Origin: Oscillibacter sp.
GTDB taxonomy: Bacteria > Bacillota > Clostridia > Oscillospirales > Oscillospiraceae
Direction: 5' to 3'
DNA length: 43,878 bases
Assembly (NCBI GenBank): GCA_017446225.1
Contig: JAFSRH010000015.1
Coordinates: 1-43,878, forward strand
Numbering within the stretch: the stretch's first letter is position 1; each line of letters begins with the position of its first letter. The position numbers and the translations under genes were made by a program. This document shows, in pieces, positions 24,524 through 33,343 of this stretch. Under the pieces are notes generated by a model. The model was not told the DNA's origin, did not search any database, and was given only the letters and a program-made list of their open reading frames with translations.

Positions 24524-27214
24524 TCAGCGTAAAACGGCGTTCAGACGTTCTTTGAGGGCGTCTAAAACGTGCGTGACGGCCTCCTCCACTTCGGCGGCGG
24601 TCAAACTGCGTTCCTCGGAGCGGAACGTCAGATTAAAGGCCACGCTCTTCTTGTCGGGCGGAATCCCGGGGCCGGTGTAGATGTCGAACAGGGCCACGGA
24701 CTTGAGAAGGTCCGTACCGGACTGGCGGATAGCGTCCCGCAGTTCGGCGACCGTGATCGACTTGTCGCACACCAGCGCAAGGTCACGCGGCACGGACGGG
24801 AAGCGCGGCAAAGGCTGATAGACCGGCTCCGGCCCAATGGCGTCCGACAAAGCCTCCAGCGACAACTCCGCGGCATAAAGTTCGGCGTCAATGCCGTAAG
24901 TCTCCGCGACCGCGGGGTGAATCTGTCCCAGCACGCCCAGACAGCGCGCCCCGGCGTACACGTCCGCGCACCGTCCCGGATGATAGGACGGGTTCACGGT
25001 TTGCGCCGTAAAGGCGGCGTCCCGAATACGAAGGCCGTTCAGAATGGCCTCGACCGCGCCTTTGAGCGTGAAGAAGTCCATATCCGGCCCGTACGCGCCC
25101 AGACAAAGCGTTTTCGGCTCATCGGCCAGACCGTCCCCGCGCGGAAAGTAGGTGCGGCCCAGCTCGTAAAGTTTGACGGCTTTGTTTCGATAGTTCCAGT
25201 TGCGGGTCAGGATTTCCAGCATGGACGGCAGAACGGTCGTACGCATGATGGAACGGTCCTCGCCCAGCGGGTTCAGGATTTTCAGGGACTTTCTCAAGGG
25301 GGAATCGTCCGGCAGACGGATTTTGTCGTAGGCGGACGGACTGATGAAGGAATAGGTGATGATTTCACTGTAGCCGCAGGACCGGCAGAGACTGCCTAAC
25401 AGGCGTTCCGTTTTCTGTTCGGGCGTGAAGCCCCGGCGGGCGTTGAGGCCGGAAGAGAGCGTGTCGGGGATTTCATTGTAGCCGTGAAAACGGGCCACTT
25501 CCTCCGCCAAGTCGGAATAATGCTCCACGTCCCCGCGCCAAGAGGGTACCAGTACGCTGTTCCCGTCCAGTTTGAACTCCAAAGATGTCAGAATCCGGCG
25601 CATTTCGTCCCCGGAAATCTCCGTGCCGAGCAGACGGTTGATTTTATAGGGTTCGAGTTTGAGCGTGACCGGGGGCCGGTCGGCGGCAATGACGTCAAGC
25701 AGACCTTCCACGACTTCCCCGGCGTCCAGTTGTTCGACCAGTTCGCAGGCGCGCTGGACGGCGCGGAACGTGTTCATGGGGTCCAGCCCCTTTTCGTACC
25801 GGGACGAGGCCTCCGTACGCATATTCAGCGCCAGCGCGGTACGGCGCACGGACGCGCCGTTAAAGTTCGCGGACTCGAAGAGTACCATGTCTGTGTCGCC
25901 TATAATCTCACTGTTCGCGCCGCCCATGACGCCCGCCACACAGACGGGTTTTTCGGTATCGCAGATACACAGCATTTCGGGCGTCAGGGCGCGGAGCGTG
26001 CCGTCAAGGGTCCGGATGGTCTCCCCCTCCCGGGCCGGACGGACCACGATTTTCCCGCCGTCCACACACGCAAAGTCAAAGGCGTGCATGGGCTGGCCGT
26101 ATTCCAGCATGACATAGTTCGTAATGTCCACGATGTTATTGATGGGCCGCACGCCGGAATTGCGGAGCCGTTCGCGCATCCACTCCGGGGACGGACGAAT
26201 TTTCACGTTCCGGACGAGCCGCGCCGTGTAACGCGGGCACAAATTGCCGTCCTCAATCTCAATATCGAGCAGTTCGGCGATATTTCCGCCGCTTCCGCGG
26301 ATTTCCGGGGTATGGTGAAGCAACGGCTTGCGGAACGTTGCCGCCGCTTCGCGCGCCAGTCCGATGACGCTTAAGCAGTCGGGGCGGTTGGGCGTGATTT
26401 CAAACTCTACCACGTGGTCGTCCGCGCCAATCAGGGCGGCGACATCATCCCCGGGCTTGTGTTCGCCGGACAGAATCCAGATACCGTCCGGGATACAGTG
26501 CGGAAACTCCCGCTGTTCGGCGCGCAGGTCCGACAGCGTACAAATATCGTGCCGTTCCGTGTCCCACGCCACAAAGTCGCCGATGTGCAGATTCCGGAAG
26601 CGGGACTCGTCCATCTCCATTTCCGCCGCCCCGACATTCAGCGTGGCGCGCCAGCAGCCGTACGCGTAACGTTCCAGTACCGACACCTTCGCCACAATCA
26701 CCGGCCCGTAAATTTTCATACCGGGCGACAGTTCCTCCGGAAGGGACCGCTTCGCCGGGTCTATGGGGCGGTAGTCGTTCAGAATCGCGGCGGGATTGAT
26801 AACCGCTTCGGGGTAATCGTGTTCGGCGGTCAGGCCAAGCTCCTTCAGGGAACAGTACATTCCTTCGGAAGCGACGCCGCGCAGTTTGCCGCGCTCAATC
26901 GTCTTTCCGCCGGGGAGTACGGCCTTGTGCAGGGCCACCGGCACGAAATCGCCCTTGTGAACGTTCCAAGCGCCCGTGACAATCTGTACCGGCTCCTTCT
27001 GCCCGACATCCGTCTGACAGACCCACATATGGTCGGAATCCGGGTGACGCTCCATGGACAGGACCTGTCCCACGACCACGTTTTTCAGGGATTCATTGAG
27101 AATCTCCGTGCCCTCTACTTTCGAGCCGGAGAGCGTCATAGCGTCCGAAAATTCGCGGTCTCCCACGTCCGACAGGTCCACGAATTCATGCAGCCATTTT
27201 CTTGAGAGTTTCAA
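24524..27214 (-). CDS. pheT: Phenylalanyl-tRNA synthetase beta subunit, with insertion
   Basis: With PheS this forms the tetramer that charges tRNA-Phe. Domains in order: a tRNA-binding (EMAP-like) domain at about residues 42-130 (HPDSDHMWVCQTDVG), the B3/B4 editing and B5 regions (FEITPNRPDC, RPINNIVDITNYVML), and a core domain. A C-terminal anticodon-binding FDX-ACB domain starts near YQPLPRFPSVPRDLALV. At 896 residues it is about 100 longer than usual. The excess is a block at about 133-241, between ELGLTAEHD and IPDGIWIL. The start is TTG at 27214, with AGGAGG nine bases ahead and MKLSRKWLHEFV as the family N-terminus. Confidence 0.95.
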   Translation of the reverse strand: MKLSRKWLHEFVDLSDVGDREFSDAMTLSGSKVEGTEILNESLKNVVVGQVLSMERHPDSDHMWVCQTDVGQKEPVQIVTGAWNVHKGDFVPVALHKAVLPGGKTIERGKLRGVASEGMYCSLKELGLTAEHDYPEAVINPAAILNDYRPIDPAKRSLPEELSPGMKIYGPVIVAKVSVLERYAYGCWRATLNVGAAEMEMDESRFRNLHIGDFVAWDTERHDICTLSDLRAEQREFPHCIPDGIWILSGEHKPGDDVAALIGADDHVVEFEITPNRPDCLSVIGLAREAAATFRKPLLHHTPEIRGSGGNIAELLDIEIEDGNLCPRYTARLVRNVKIRPSPEWMRERLRNSGVRPINNIVDITNYVMLEYGQPMHAFDFACVDGGKIVVRPAREGETIRTLDGTLRALTPEMLCICDTEKPVCVAGVMGGANSEIIGDTDMVLFESANFNGASVRRTALALNMRTEASSRYEKGLDPMNTFRAVQRACELVEQLDAGEVVEGLLDVIAADRPPVTLKLEPYKINRLLGTEISGDEMRRILTSLEFKLDGNSVLVPSWRGDVEHYSDLAEEVARFHGYNEIPDTLSSGLNARRGFTPEQKTERLLGSLCRSCGYSEIITYSFISPSAYDKIRLPDDSPLRKSLKILNPLGEDRSIMRTTVLPSMLEILTRNWNYRNKAVKLYELGRTYFPRGDGLADEPKTLCLGAYGPDMDFFTLKGAVEAILNGLRIRDAAFTAQTVNPSYHPGRCADVYAGARCLGVLGQIHPAVAETYGIDAELYAAELSLEALSDAIGPEPVYQPLPRFPSVPRDLALVCDKSITVAELRDAIRQSGTDLLKSVALFDIYTGPGIPPDKKSVAFNLTFRSEERSLTAAEVEEAVTHVLDALKERLNAVLR

Positions 27215-27228
27215 TGCCGTTCGCCTCC

Positions 27229-28254
27229 TCAGAACTGTTCCAGAAAGCGGATATCGTTTTCAAAAATCAGCCGCAGGTCGCTGATTTTGTACCGCGCCAT
27301 AGCCATGCGTTCGAGTCCGAACCCGAACGCGTAACCGGAGTACGCTTCCGGGTCAATGCCGCACCCGGACAGCACTTTCGGATGGACCATGCCCGCGCCC
27401 AAAGCTTCGATCCAGCCCTCCCCCTTACAGGTCGGACAGCCTTTCCCGCCGCATTTGTGACACTGTACGTCCACTTCGCAACTCGGTTCCGTGAACGGGA
27501 AGTGGTGCGGACGGAAACGCGTCTTGGTACCGGAGCCGTAAATCTCCTGAATGACGGCGTTCAAGGTGCCTTTCAAGTCCGCCATGGTCACGCCCTTGTC
27601 AATGACAAGTCCCTCAATCTGGTGGAACATGGGCGAGTGGGTCGCGTCCACCTCGTCCTTCCGGTACACGCGCCCGGGGGAAATCATACGGATGGGCACG
27701 CCGTAGCGTTCCATGGCCCGGATTTGCATGGGGGAAGTCTGGGTACGAAGCAGGGTACGGGAATCGGCGTCCAGATAAAAGGTGTCGGACCACTCCCGCG
27801 CGGGATGGTCTTCCGGCGTGTTCAGTTTCGTGAAATTGTACTCCGACAGCTCCACTTCCGGCCCGTCCATGACTTCAAAGCCCATGTTGATAAAAATTTC
27901 CTTGAACTCGTCCAGCGCGATATACATGGGGTGCTGATGGCCCGTTTCCACCGGCTTTCCGGGGATGGTCACGTCCAGCGTTTCCAGCGCGAGACGCGTT
28001 TCCATGGCCTTTTTCGTCAGCACGGCGGTTTGTTCCTCAATGGCCGTTTCGAGCGCGGCGCGGACCTCATTGGCCATTTTGCCCATGGCCGGACGCTGGT
28101 CCGCCGTCAGCTTGCCCATTTGTTTGAGAATCGCGGTCAGTTCGCCCTTCTTGCCCAGATACCGGACCCGCAACGCCTCCAAATCCTGTGCGGCGGCGCT
28201 GTCCCGGATGGCCTCCGTAGCGCTCCGGAGAATCGCTTCCAGTTGTTCCTTCAT
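27229..28254 (-). CDS. pheS: Phenylalanyl-tRNA synthetase alpha subunit
   Basis: The 341-residue product has the normal family length. It has an N-terminal coiled-coil arm, then the class II catalytic core: HPARDMWDTFY-like EDHPAREWSDTFYLD, LLRTQTSPMQIR, RVYRKDEVDATHSPMFHQIEG and FGLGMERLAM-like FGFGLERMAM. The open frame starts at 28332, but the ATG at 28254 has AAGGAGTG upstream and matches family starts. pheT follows 14 bases on. Only 50 bases separate it from the upstream gene and no T-box leader is visible, unusual for pheST in Firmicutes. Confidence 0.96.
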   Translation of the reverse strand: MKEQLEAILRSATEAIRDSAAAQDLEALRVRYLGKKGELTAILKQMGKLTADQRPAMGKMANEVRAALETAIEEQTAVLTKKAMETRLALETLDVTIPGKPVETGHQHPMYIALDEFKEIFINMGFEVMDGPEVELSEYNFTKLNTPEDHPAREWSDTFYLDADSRTLLRTQTSPMQIRAMERYGVPIRMISPGRVYRKDEVDATHSPMFHQIEGLVIDKGVTMADLKGTLNAVIQEIYGSGTKTRFRPHHFPFTEPSCEVDVQCHKCGGKGCPTCKGEGWIEALGAGMVHPKVLSGCGIDPEAYSGYAFGFGLERMAMARYKISDLRLIFENDIRFLEQF

Positions 28255-28304
28255 ATTGTCACACTCCTTATGGTATGCCCTATCAAACAGAGCTTTCGGG
28301 GAAA

Positions 28305-28847
28305 TTACGCTCCCCATATGCGCGGAATCCATGTCGCCACAAATTCCGATTTGGGAATCGTATGTACCTCACGGTACAGCTTCCCCTCGATTTTGCGCAA
28401 TTCCCAATAGACGGGATATTCTTTTTTCGCATAACCGGCCATTTTTTGTTTGAAAGCGTCCAGTCCTTTTTCCTCTTCGTCCTGAAACACTACAAAAAAC
28501 TCGGCGTTCCGACATAAATCGTCCAGTGTGATGGTCTGGTCAATCGCCATTCTAACGGTCGAAATACTGTCACAGGCTTTCCGCCAAATCTGTTTTCTAT
28601 CCACGTTTTTGGATTTTTGATACTTAAACTCCATAAACCAGTGGGTTCCGTTTGCCAGTAAATAAGCGTCACAGCCCGCCAATGGCTGTGCGTCCCGGAG
28701 TTCTTCGCATATCCGTTTCGTCAAATCGTCCAGTTTGCACGCCGCGCGCGTATCATCGTCTATGAGCGGCAGTTTTTTGTTGTCGTCCAACGAGGCCTTG
28801 GAAAGAGGCTTGTTATAATCCTCTTTTCTAAATTTGCTGATTTCCAT
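28305..28847 (-). CDS. Putative PD-(D/E)XK nuclease, partner of ATPase
   Basis: I do not recognise a named family for this 180-residue protein. Residues D60, E73 and K75 in GCDAYLLANGTHWFMEFKYQ form the D-x(12)-E-x-K pattern of PD-(D/E)XK nucleases, placed on predicted beta strands. A downstream helix with RKQIWRKACDS resembles the conserved Lys-Asp-Ser helix of such folds. The start could be GTG at 28853, but the ATG at 28847 has GAGGAA nine bases ahead. It starts two bases before the stop of the ATPase gene upstream, so the two are one translational unit. The DNA is visibly richer in A/T than its neighbours, suggesting transfer. The nuclease activity is inferred. Confidence 0.65.
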   Translation of the reverse strand: MEISKFRKEDYNKPLSKASLDDNKKLPLIDDDTRAACKLDDLTKRICEELRDAQPLAGCDAYLLANGTHWFMEFKYQKSKNVDRKQIWRKACDSISTVRMAIDQTITLDDLCRNAEFFVVFQDEEEKGLDAFKQKMAGYAKKEYPVYWELRKIEGKLYREVHTIPKSEFVATWIPRIWGA

Positions 28848-28849
28848 AG

Positions 28850-30058
28850 TCACAGTTCCTCAAGGGGCATATAAAAATCATGGTAAATCAAGTTCGTGTT
28901 GCCGTCCACGTTCCGGACGTAAAACAGATTTTCCGCGCCGTCCGCGGGTTGTGTCTGGTAATAGTGACAATGGTCCGACAGTTCGTATTTGTCGGCGTAA
29001 ACCTCAATAGCGCGGAGAAAGTACGTGCTGTGGGTGTTCAGGAACAGCCGGACGCCCAATTCCTTATGCAGAAGCACGAGAGTTTCCGCTAATTTCAACT
29101 GCCATTCGGGATGTTGATTGTTTTCCGGCTCGTCAATGATCAGGACCGTGTTTTCACGCAATGCGCCGTTTTGAATGAGGCGTTGCAGGACGGCGAACGT
29201 CTTGTTGCCGGACGCAATATTCCGCAGGGAAACAGGCTCGTTGAAATGGTCGTCCGTAAACGTGAAGTTTCCGAAAGAGGAGGTAGTCAGTCTGCCGTGA
29301 ATGACGGAAGCAATCAGTTCCTGAACGTGTTCCCGGCTCTTGTATTCCTCAAATGTCGGTTCGGAGGCGGATTCTTTTAGAAGCGTATACAAATCGGAAT
29401 TGTACGCGGGTTCGCTGAATCTATCTAATACATGACGCGTGTCAAGGTAGATCGGCTTACGCACATGGATTTCCTGTACGCTACACTCTGTAATTGCGTT
29501 TCCCGTGATTTTCATCCATGCAAGGCGCGTGTTTTTCGTCCCGGTCAAAGACACTTCCCCCGGCTCCGGGGAATGAATGGTATTGATTTGGCTATCAAAT
29601 ACGGATTTCATCGTTTTGTCCGCCAAATATTGAACGTATTCCGTATTCGATCGATTTACAGCGGTCCGCAGTTTTTCAAGGAATTTCGGAAAAGACTCGC
29701 TGTCACCGTTCTTCAGATACTCCGGAAGTAAACGAACCCAATCCTCATATTGTTCCGGAATGGGACACGCGCCAGTAACAAAGTCGGAAGTTACTTGCGT
29801 TATGTGGTTAAGCAGTTTGCGATCTATGGAAAGCGTTTTTGCGGCCCGCATTAAAAAATCCATGACGATCAGCAAGACACTGTTCGTTCGTTCTTCAAGA
29901 ATTTTTTCCTCCAAATTCACATAGGACGCAATCACGCCGTAAAGGGCTTTACTGGTCGTACTTTTGCCGGTGCCGTTGTAACCGGCCAGAACCGTGATTC
30001 CGTCCAGTTCAATTTCCGCGTCCCGAATGACGCCAATGTTTTTCATGGTCAGTTTCAT
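28850..30058 (-). CDS. OLD-like/AAA_21 ATPase without TOPRIM domain
   Basis: This 402-residue ABC/SMC-like ATPase has Walker A GYNGTGKS at about residues 26-33. It has a degenerate signature (NIASGNKTFAVLQRLI), Walker B VLIIDEPENNQHPEWQ at about 305-320 and an H-loop NTHSTYFLRAIE near 330. These are the features of overcoming-lysogenization-defect (OLD)-like and Septu-type ATPases. The C-terminal TOPRIM nuclease of OLD proteins is missing; the protein ends about 70 residues after the H-loop. The upstream frame is spurious: ATG 30058 has AGGAGG eight bases ahead. Base composition is A/T-richer than the flanks. With the following gene it forms a candidate ATPase-nuclease defence pair. Confidence 0.82.
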   Translation of the reverse strand: MKLTMKNIGVIRDAEIELDGITVLAGYNGTGKSTTSKALYGVIASYVNLEEKILEERTNSVLLIVMDFLMRAAKTLSIDRKLLNHITQVTSDFVTGACPIPEQYEDWVRLLPEYLKNGDSESFPKFLEKLRTAVNRSNTEYVQYLADKTMKSVFDSQINTIHSPEPGEVSLTGTKNTRLAWMKITGNAITECSVQEIHVRKPIYLDTRHVLDRFSEPAYNSDLYTLLKESASEPTFEEYKSREHVQELIASVIHGRLTTSSFGNFTFTDDHFNEPVSLRNIASGNKTFAVLQRLIQNGALRENTVLIIDEPENNQHPEWQLKLAETLVLLHKELGVRLFLNTHSTYFLRAIEVYADKYELSDHCHYYQTQPADGAENLFYVRNVDGNTNLIYHDFYMPLEEL

Positions 30059-30099
30059 GTCAAAACCTCCTAAGACGTTACGCGGGACGCGGAAGCGCG

Positions 30100-30933
30100 T
30101 CAGAACAGATTGTAGACGGGTTCCCACATGGTGACGGTCCAGCGCGGCATACGCGCCGTGCCGTTGTACAGGTCCGCGGTGTCGGACCACGTCAGCAGGG
30201 AGACCGGAAAGAGTTCGTCAACGAGCGGGTCGGCGGCGGGTTCGCGCGCCCCGAACGGGTAGGCGAAACAGGTCGGCGGCACGCCTAATTCTTCCGTCAG
30301 GCGGTCGTAACTCTTCCGGATGTCGTCCAGCACGCGGACTTGAAACGCTTCGTCCGTTTCGCCGTCCAGACGCTGAATCCCGTTCGGCTCCCCGGGCTTA
30401 TAGGAGCCGTTGACGTCCAGATTGTGGAGTTTGTACGTGTGGGAGCCGATTTCGACCAGTCCGGACGCGATCATCTCCCGGTACATATCCCACGAACAGA
30501 ACTCCGTTGCCAGCAGGTCCGGCATACAGACAATCGGAGAAATTAACGCCTTGAAGCCGTATTCCTGTAAAATCGGGTACAGAAGCGTGTAATTGCTCGT
30601 GTATCCATCGTCAAACGTAATGAGGATGGGCTTATCGGGCAGGGAAGCGGGGTCAAGGAGTTCGCGCGGGAGTACGGGCGTGTAGCCCTGTTTCCGGATG
30701 TAGTCGAAGTCCTGACGGAGTTTGGAGGGCGTCACGGTCATGTCGTTGCATTCGGAGCCGTCCGGGAGCATATGGTGGTACATCAGAATCGGCATAGGGT
30801 CGCGGTAGGGGTCGAGCTTGAACTTCCATATCACCTTGTCGCCGTAAAAGACGCCGAAGAGCAGGCACAGCGCGAACAACGCGAACAGACCGAAGCCAAA
30901 CAGAGGACGCGAGGAGGCCGGTTTCCGTATCAT
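30100..30933 (-). CDS. Membrane-anchored polysaccharide deacetylase
   Basis: This 277-residue NodB-type (CE4) deacetylase has an N-terminal membrane anchor (PLFGFGLFALFALCLLFGVFYG) and an extracellular catalytic domain. Motifs seen are PILMYHHML, the metal/base motif ILITFDDGYTSNY and GSHTYKLH. The late motif TCFAYPFGAREP is also present. It probably removes acetyl groups from peptidoglycan or another wall polysaccharide. An ATG at 30954 is possible. The ATG at 30933 was chosen because AAAGAAG lies ahead of it and the promoter leaves only about 11 bases for the earlier one. The ATPase gene follows 41 bases after its stop. Confidence 0.88.
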   Translation of the reverse strand: MIRKPASSRPLFGFGLFALFALCLLFGVFYGDKVIWKFKLDPYRDPMPILMYHHMLPDGSECNDMTVTPSKLRQDFDYIRKQGYTPVLPRELLDPASLPDKPILITFDDGYTSNYTLLYPILQEYGFKALISPIVCMPDLLATEFCSWDMYREMIASGLVEIGSHTYKLHNLDVNGSYKPGEPNGIQRLDGETDEAFQVRVLDDIRKSYDRLTEELGVPPTCFAYPFGAREPAADPLVDELFPVSLLTWSDTADLYNGTARMPRWTVTMWEPVYNLF

Positions 30934-30971
30934 AAAGCATACTTCTTTCTTCATCAAGGTTAATCCGACAC

Positions 30972-31000
30972 ATGATAACACAGGAAATCCGAATTGTAAA
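30972..31000 (-). promoter_or_regulatory. Promoter of the deacetylase gene (and perhaps the ATPase-nuclease pair)
   Basis: On the minus strand, TTTACA (31000-30995) and TATCAT (30977-30972) are separated by 17 bases. Transcription would start near 30965. No clear terminator lies between the deacetylase and the ATPase gene, so this promoter could also serve the latter. Confidence 0.7.
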
Positions 31001-31013
31001 TACGCGATTTGCC

Positions 31014-31052
31014 AAAAAAACGCCTCCGCGTGCCGAAAAGACAGCGGAGACG
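31014..31052 (-). terminator. Rho-independent terminator of the CstA-type gene
   Basis: On the minus strand, a 9-bp stem (31052-31044 with 31029-31021, one G-T pair) and a 14-base loop are followed by seven T (31020-31014). It lies about 25 bases after the cstA stop. Confidence 0.85.
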
Positions 31053-31076
31053 GGAGCAAGATTTACTTGACGGAAG

Positions 31077-32774
31077 TCACGCCTTGACGCCTTTCCGCTG
31101 GCGCATCATGGTTTGTACGCCCTCAACGGCCAGAATGACGGCAAGGATAATCATGGCAACGGCGAAAACAAGCTGGAACCAGTCGCCCCACATGGCGCCG
31201 TCCGCGCCAATCAGGCCGATTTTCGCCTTGACCGTCAGGCACAGACTGCACAGTGTGGCAATCAACATAAAGCACATGGGGAAGTAGAACATTTTGTTGT
31301 TTTTGCCGACATTGCCCAGCCACGCCGCGACCGCCAGCAGGGCCAGTCCGGAAAGCAACTGGTTGGCCGCGCCGAAAAGCGCCCAGATTTGCGAGAGTTT
31401 CAGCGCGCCCAGCGTGCCGCCGATCACGACCATAATCAGCGTACCCACCAGAGGATGGGTCAGGATTTTCCGGACGCCGGTGGCATCGCGCCAAGACGCT
31501 TCCCCTTCCGCAAGGAAGAGTTCCGAGAACATAAAGCGGCTCAGGCGGGTGGCGGTGTCCAGACTGGTCAGCGCGAACACGGAGACCGCCAGCGTCAGCA
31601 ACGCGCGGACCGTGGAGTAGACCGCGGACGTCTCCGCCCCGAACATGGTCGCGATTCCGGAGGCGAACGCCACGGACGGCGAACCGAATTCCCCGGCCAC
31701 GTACTTGTTGAACACCATGCCCACGGCGATGAGCGACACCACGCCCAAGGCGGATTCAATCAGCATGGCGCCGTAGCCAATGGGTTTCGCGTCCGCCTCG
31801 CTGTTCAACTGTTTGGAGGTGGTGCCGGTGGCGACCAGCGAATGGAAGCCCGAACACGCGCCGCAGGCCACCGTAATGAACAGGGCCGGGAAAAGCGTAC
31901 CGATTTTCGTACTCCAGCCGGTAAAGGCGGGGATTTCAAAACTCGCGTTCCCGGTGACGGCCGAAATGACAATGCCCGCCAACGCCAGAAGCATCATCCC
32001 GTAGAGCAGGAAACTGGAGAGGTAGTCACGCGGCTGCAAGAGAATCCACACCGGCACGAGGGACGCCACCGTGATATAGGCGCAGATGAACACAATCCAT
32101 GGCAGAGTGGGCATAGCAACGCCGACATTCAGGCCGAGTACCAGCATAAGGCAAATACACACGATACCGGCAACGGTCGCGGGCATAACGCCCAGTCCAA
32201 AGCGGTTTGTCGCGACGCCGTACACGACCGCCAGCACGATGAAGAGGATGGAAATCATGGCCGTGGTCTCGTTGCCGGACGGGTTCGCGCTGATTCCGTA
32301 ATGGTCACTGGCAAACGTCCCGGCGACCACGTTGACGAAGGACGCGATGACCAGAATCAGCACCAGAAGCGCGAACACAAGGAAGAGGCGTCCGGCGCGT
32401 TTGCCCATGTTGTCCTTGATGATTTCGCCCATGCCCTTTCCGTCATGCCGGATGGAGGCGAACAGGGAGCCGAAGTCGTGAAGGCCGCCGAAGAAAATGC
32501 CGCCCAGCACGCACCAGAGGAATACCGGCGCCCAGCCGAATACGGACGCCTGAATCGGTCCGTTAATGGGACCGGCTCCGGCAATGGAGGAAAAGTGATG
32601 TCCCATCAGGACGGCGGGTTTCGCCGCGACATAGTCCACGCCGTCTTCCATGGTCTGGGCGGGCGTTTTCCGGGACGGGTCAATGCCCCACTGTTTGGAA
32701 AGCCAGTTGCCGTACGCCACGTAACCGATGAACAGGATTACAATGGCGGCGGCAATAATCAATACAGCCTGCAT
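31077..32774 (-). CDS. cstA: CstA-family carbon-starvation carrier
   Basis: CstA-family proteins are multi-helix membrane carriers for peptides or pyruvate. The 565-residue product has many hydrophobic segments. Family stretches include GHHFSSIAGAGPINGPIQ, LHDFGSLFASIRHDGK, PVWILLQPRDYLSSFLLYG and CGACSGFHSLVATGTTSKQL. The frame opens at 32849, but the ATG at 32774 begins at the first helix (MQAVLIIAAAIVILFIGY), with AAAGGATG somewhat upstream. It is shorter than E. coli CstA (about 700), as is common in Firmicutes. Its own terminator follows. Confidence 0.93.
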   Translation of the reverse strand: MQAVLIIAAAIVILFIGYVAYGNWLSKQWGIDPSRKTPAQTMEDGVDYVAAKPAVLMGHHFSSIAGAGPINGPIQASVFGWAPVFLWCVLGGIFFGGLHDFGSLFASIRHDGKGMGEIIKDNMGKRAGRLFLVFALLVLILVIASFVNVVAGTFASDHYGISANPSGNETTAMISILFIVLAVVYGVATNRFGLGVMPATVAGIVCICLMLVLGLNVGVAMPTLPWIVFICAYITVASLVPVWILLQPRDYLSSFLLYGMMLLALAGIVISAVTGNASFEIPAFTGWSTKIGTLFPALFITVACGACSGFHSLVATGTTSKQLNSEADAKPIGYGAMLIESALGVVSLIAVGMVFNKYVAGEFGSPSVAFASGIATMFGAETSAVYSTVRALLTLAVSVFALTSLDTATRLSRFMFSELFLAEGEASWRDATGVRKILTHPLVGTLIMVVIGGTLGALKLSQIWALFGAANQLLSGLALLAVAAWLGNVGKNNKMFYFPMCFMLIATLCSLCLTVKAKIGLIGADGAMWGDWFQLVFAVAMIILAVILAVEGVQTMMRQRKGVKA

Positions 32775-32845
32775 AAGTTTGCTTTCATCCTTTCTGATTG
32801 TGAAATATGCGATTCCGGACAGCGTCCGCCCGGACAACGCCAATG

Positions 32846-33343
32846 TCAAAGCGCAAGGTTCCGCTTTAGAAACCCGCGCATTGTGCGGGCCTGACGGTTA
32901 CAAAACACCTTTCCGGTCTCCGCCTCCACGACCGCCAGCCGGTAATGCGTCCAGCCCTGAAACCCGAAATGATAACTCCGGTAGTGTTTGAGTTTGGGAA
33001 TGAGGGCGGCGGCGTCCGGCTCCACGCGGGAGGCGAGAAGCAGTAGCGTAACGTCACTGTTCCGGTGGTCCTTGTGCGGGACGATCCGGGCGGTTCCGGC
33101 GTTCCACGCGGCGCCGTCCAGCGCGCGGAGCAACGGCGCGGTCAAGACGTCCTCCAAGGCAAAGTAGACGTACTCGTTGGATTCCGATTCGGCCAGACGC
33201 GCCCGCCGGACCAGAAAGTATTGCTCCGTATGCGACCGGAACACGGCTTCCGCCGCAAACGGCGGGGCCGGATGGTTCCGGTTCACGTCATAATAGACGC
33301 CGTAAGCCCGGAGCAGTTTTTCCAGCGTTTCCCCGGCGGTCAT
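32846..33343 (-). CDS. Conserved hypothetical protein
   Basis: The 165-residue product is soluble, with no signal or membrane segment. Notable stretches are YDVNRNHPAPPFAAEAVF, ESNEYVYFALED, IVPHKDHRNSDVTLLLLA and LKHYRSYHFGFQGWTHYRL. I have seen similar unannotated Firmicutes proteins (possibly the family called DUF8052, name uncertain) but know no function. The long frame starts at 33496, but the ATG at 33343 overlaps the preceding stop by four bases. It is thus coupled to the next-listed gene. Confidence 0.78.
   Translation of the reverse strand: MTAGETLEKLLRAYGVYYDVNRNHPAPPFAAEAVFRSHTEQYFLVRRARLAESESNEYVYFALEDVLTAPLLRALDGAAWNAGTARIVPHKDHRNSDVTLLLLASRVEPDAAALIPKLKHYRSYHFGFQGWTHYRLAVVEAETGKVFCNRQARTMRGFLKRNLAL

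Noticed and set aside
28255-28304. T-box riboswitch ahead of pheS
   Set aside because: The gap is only 50 bases and lacks the T-box core and terminator stem.
31113-32894. A 593-codon plus-strand frame opposite the CstA-type gene
   Set aside because: It is an antisense shadow rich in Gly, Arg, Gln and His; the opposite strand encodes a well-conserved membrane carrier.
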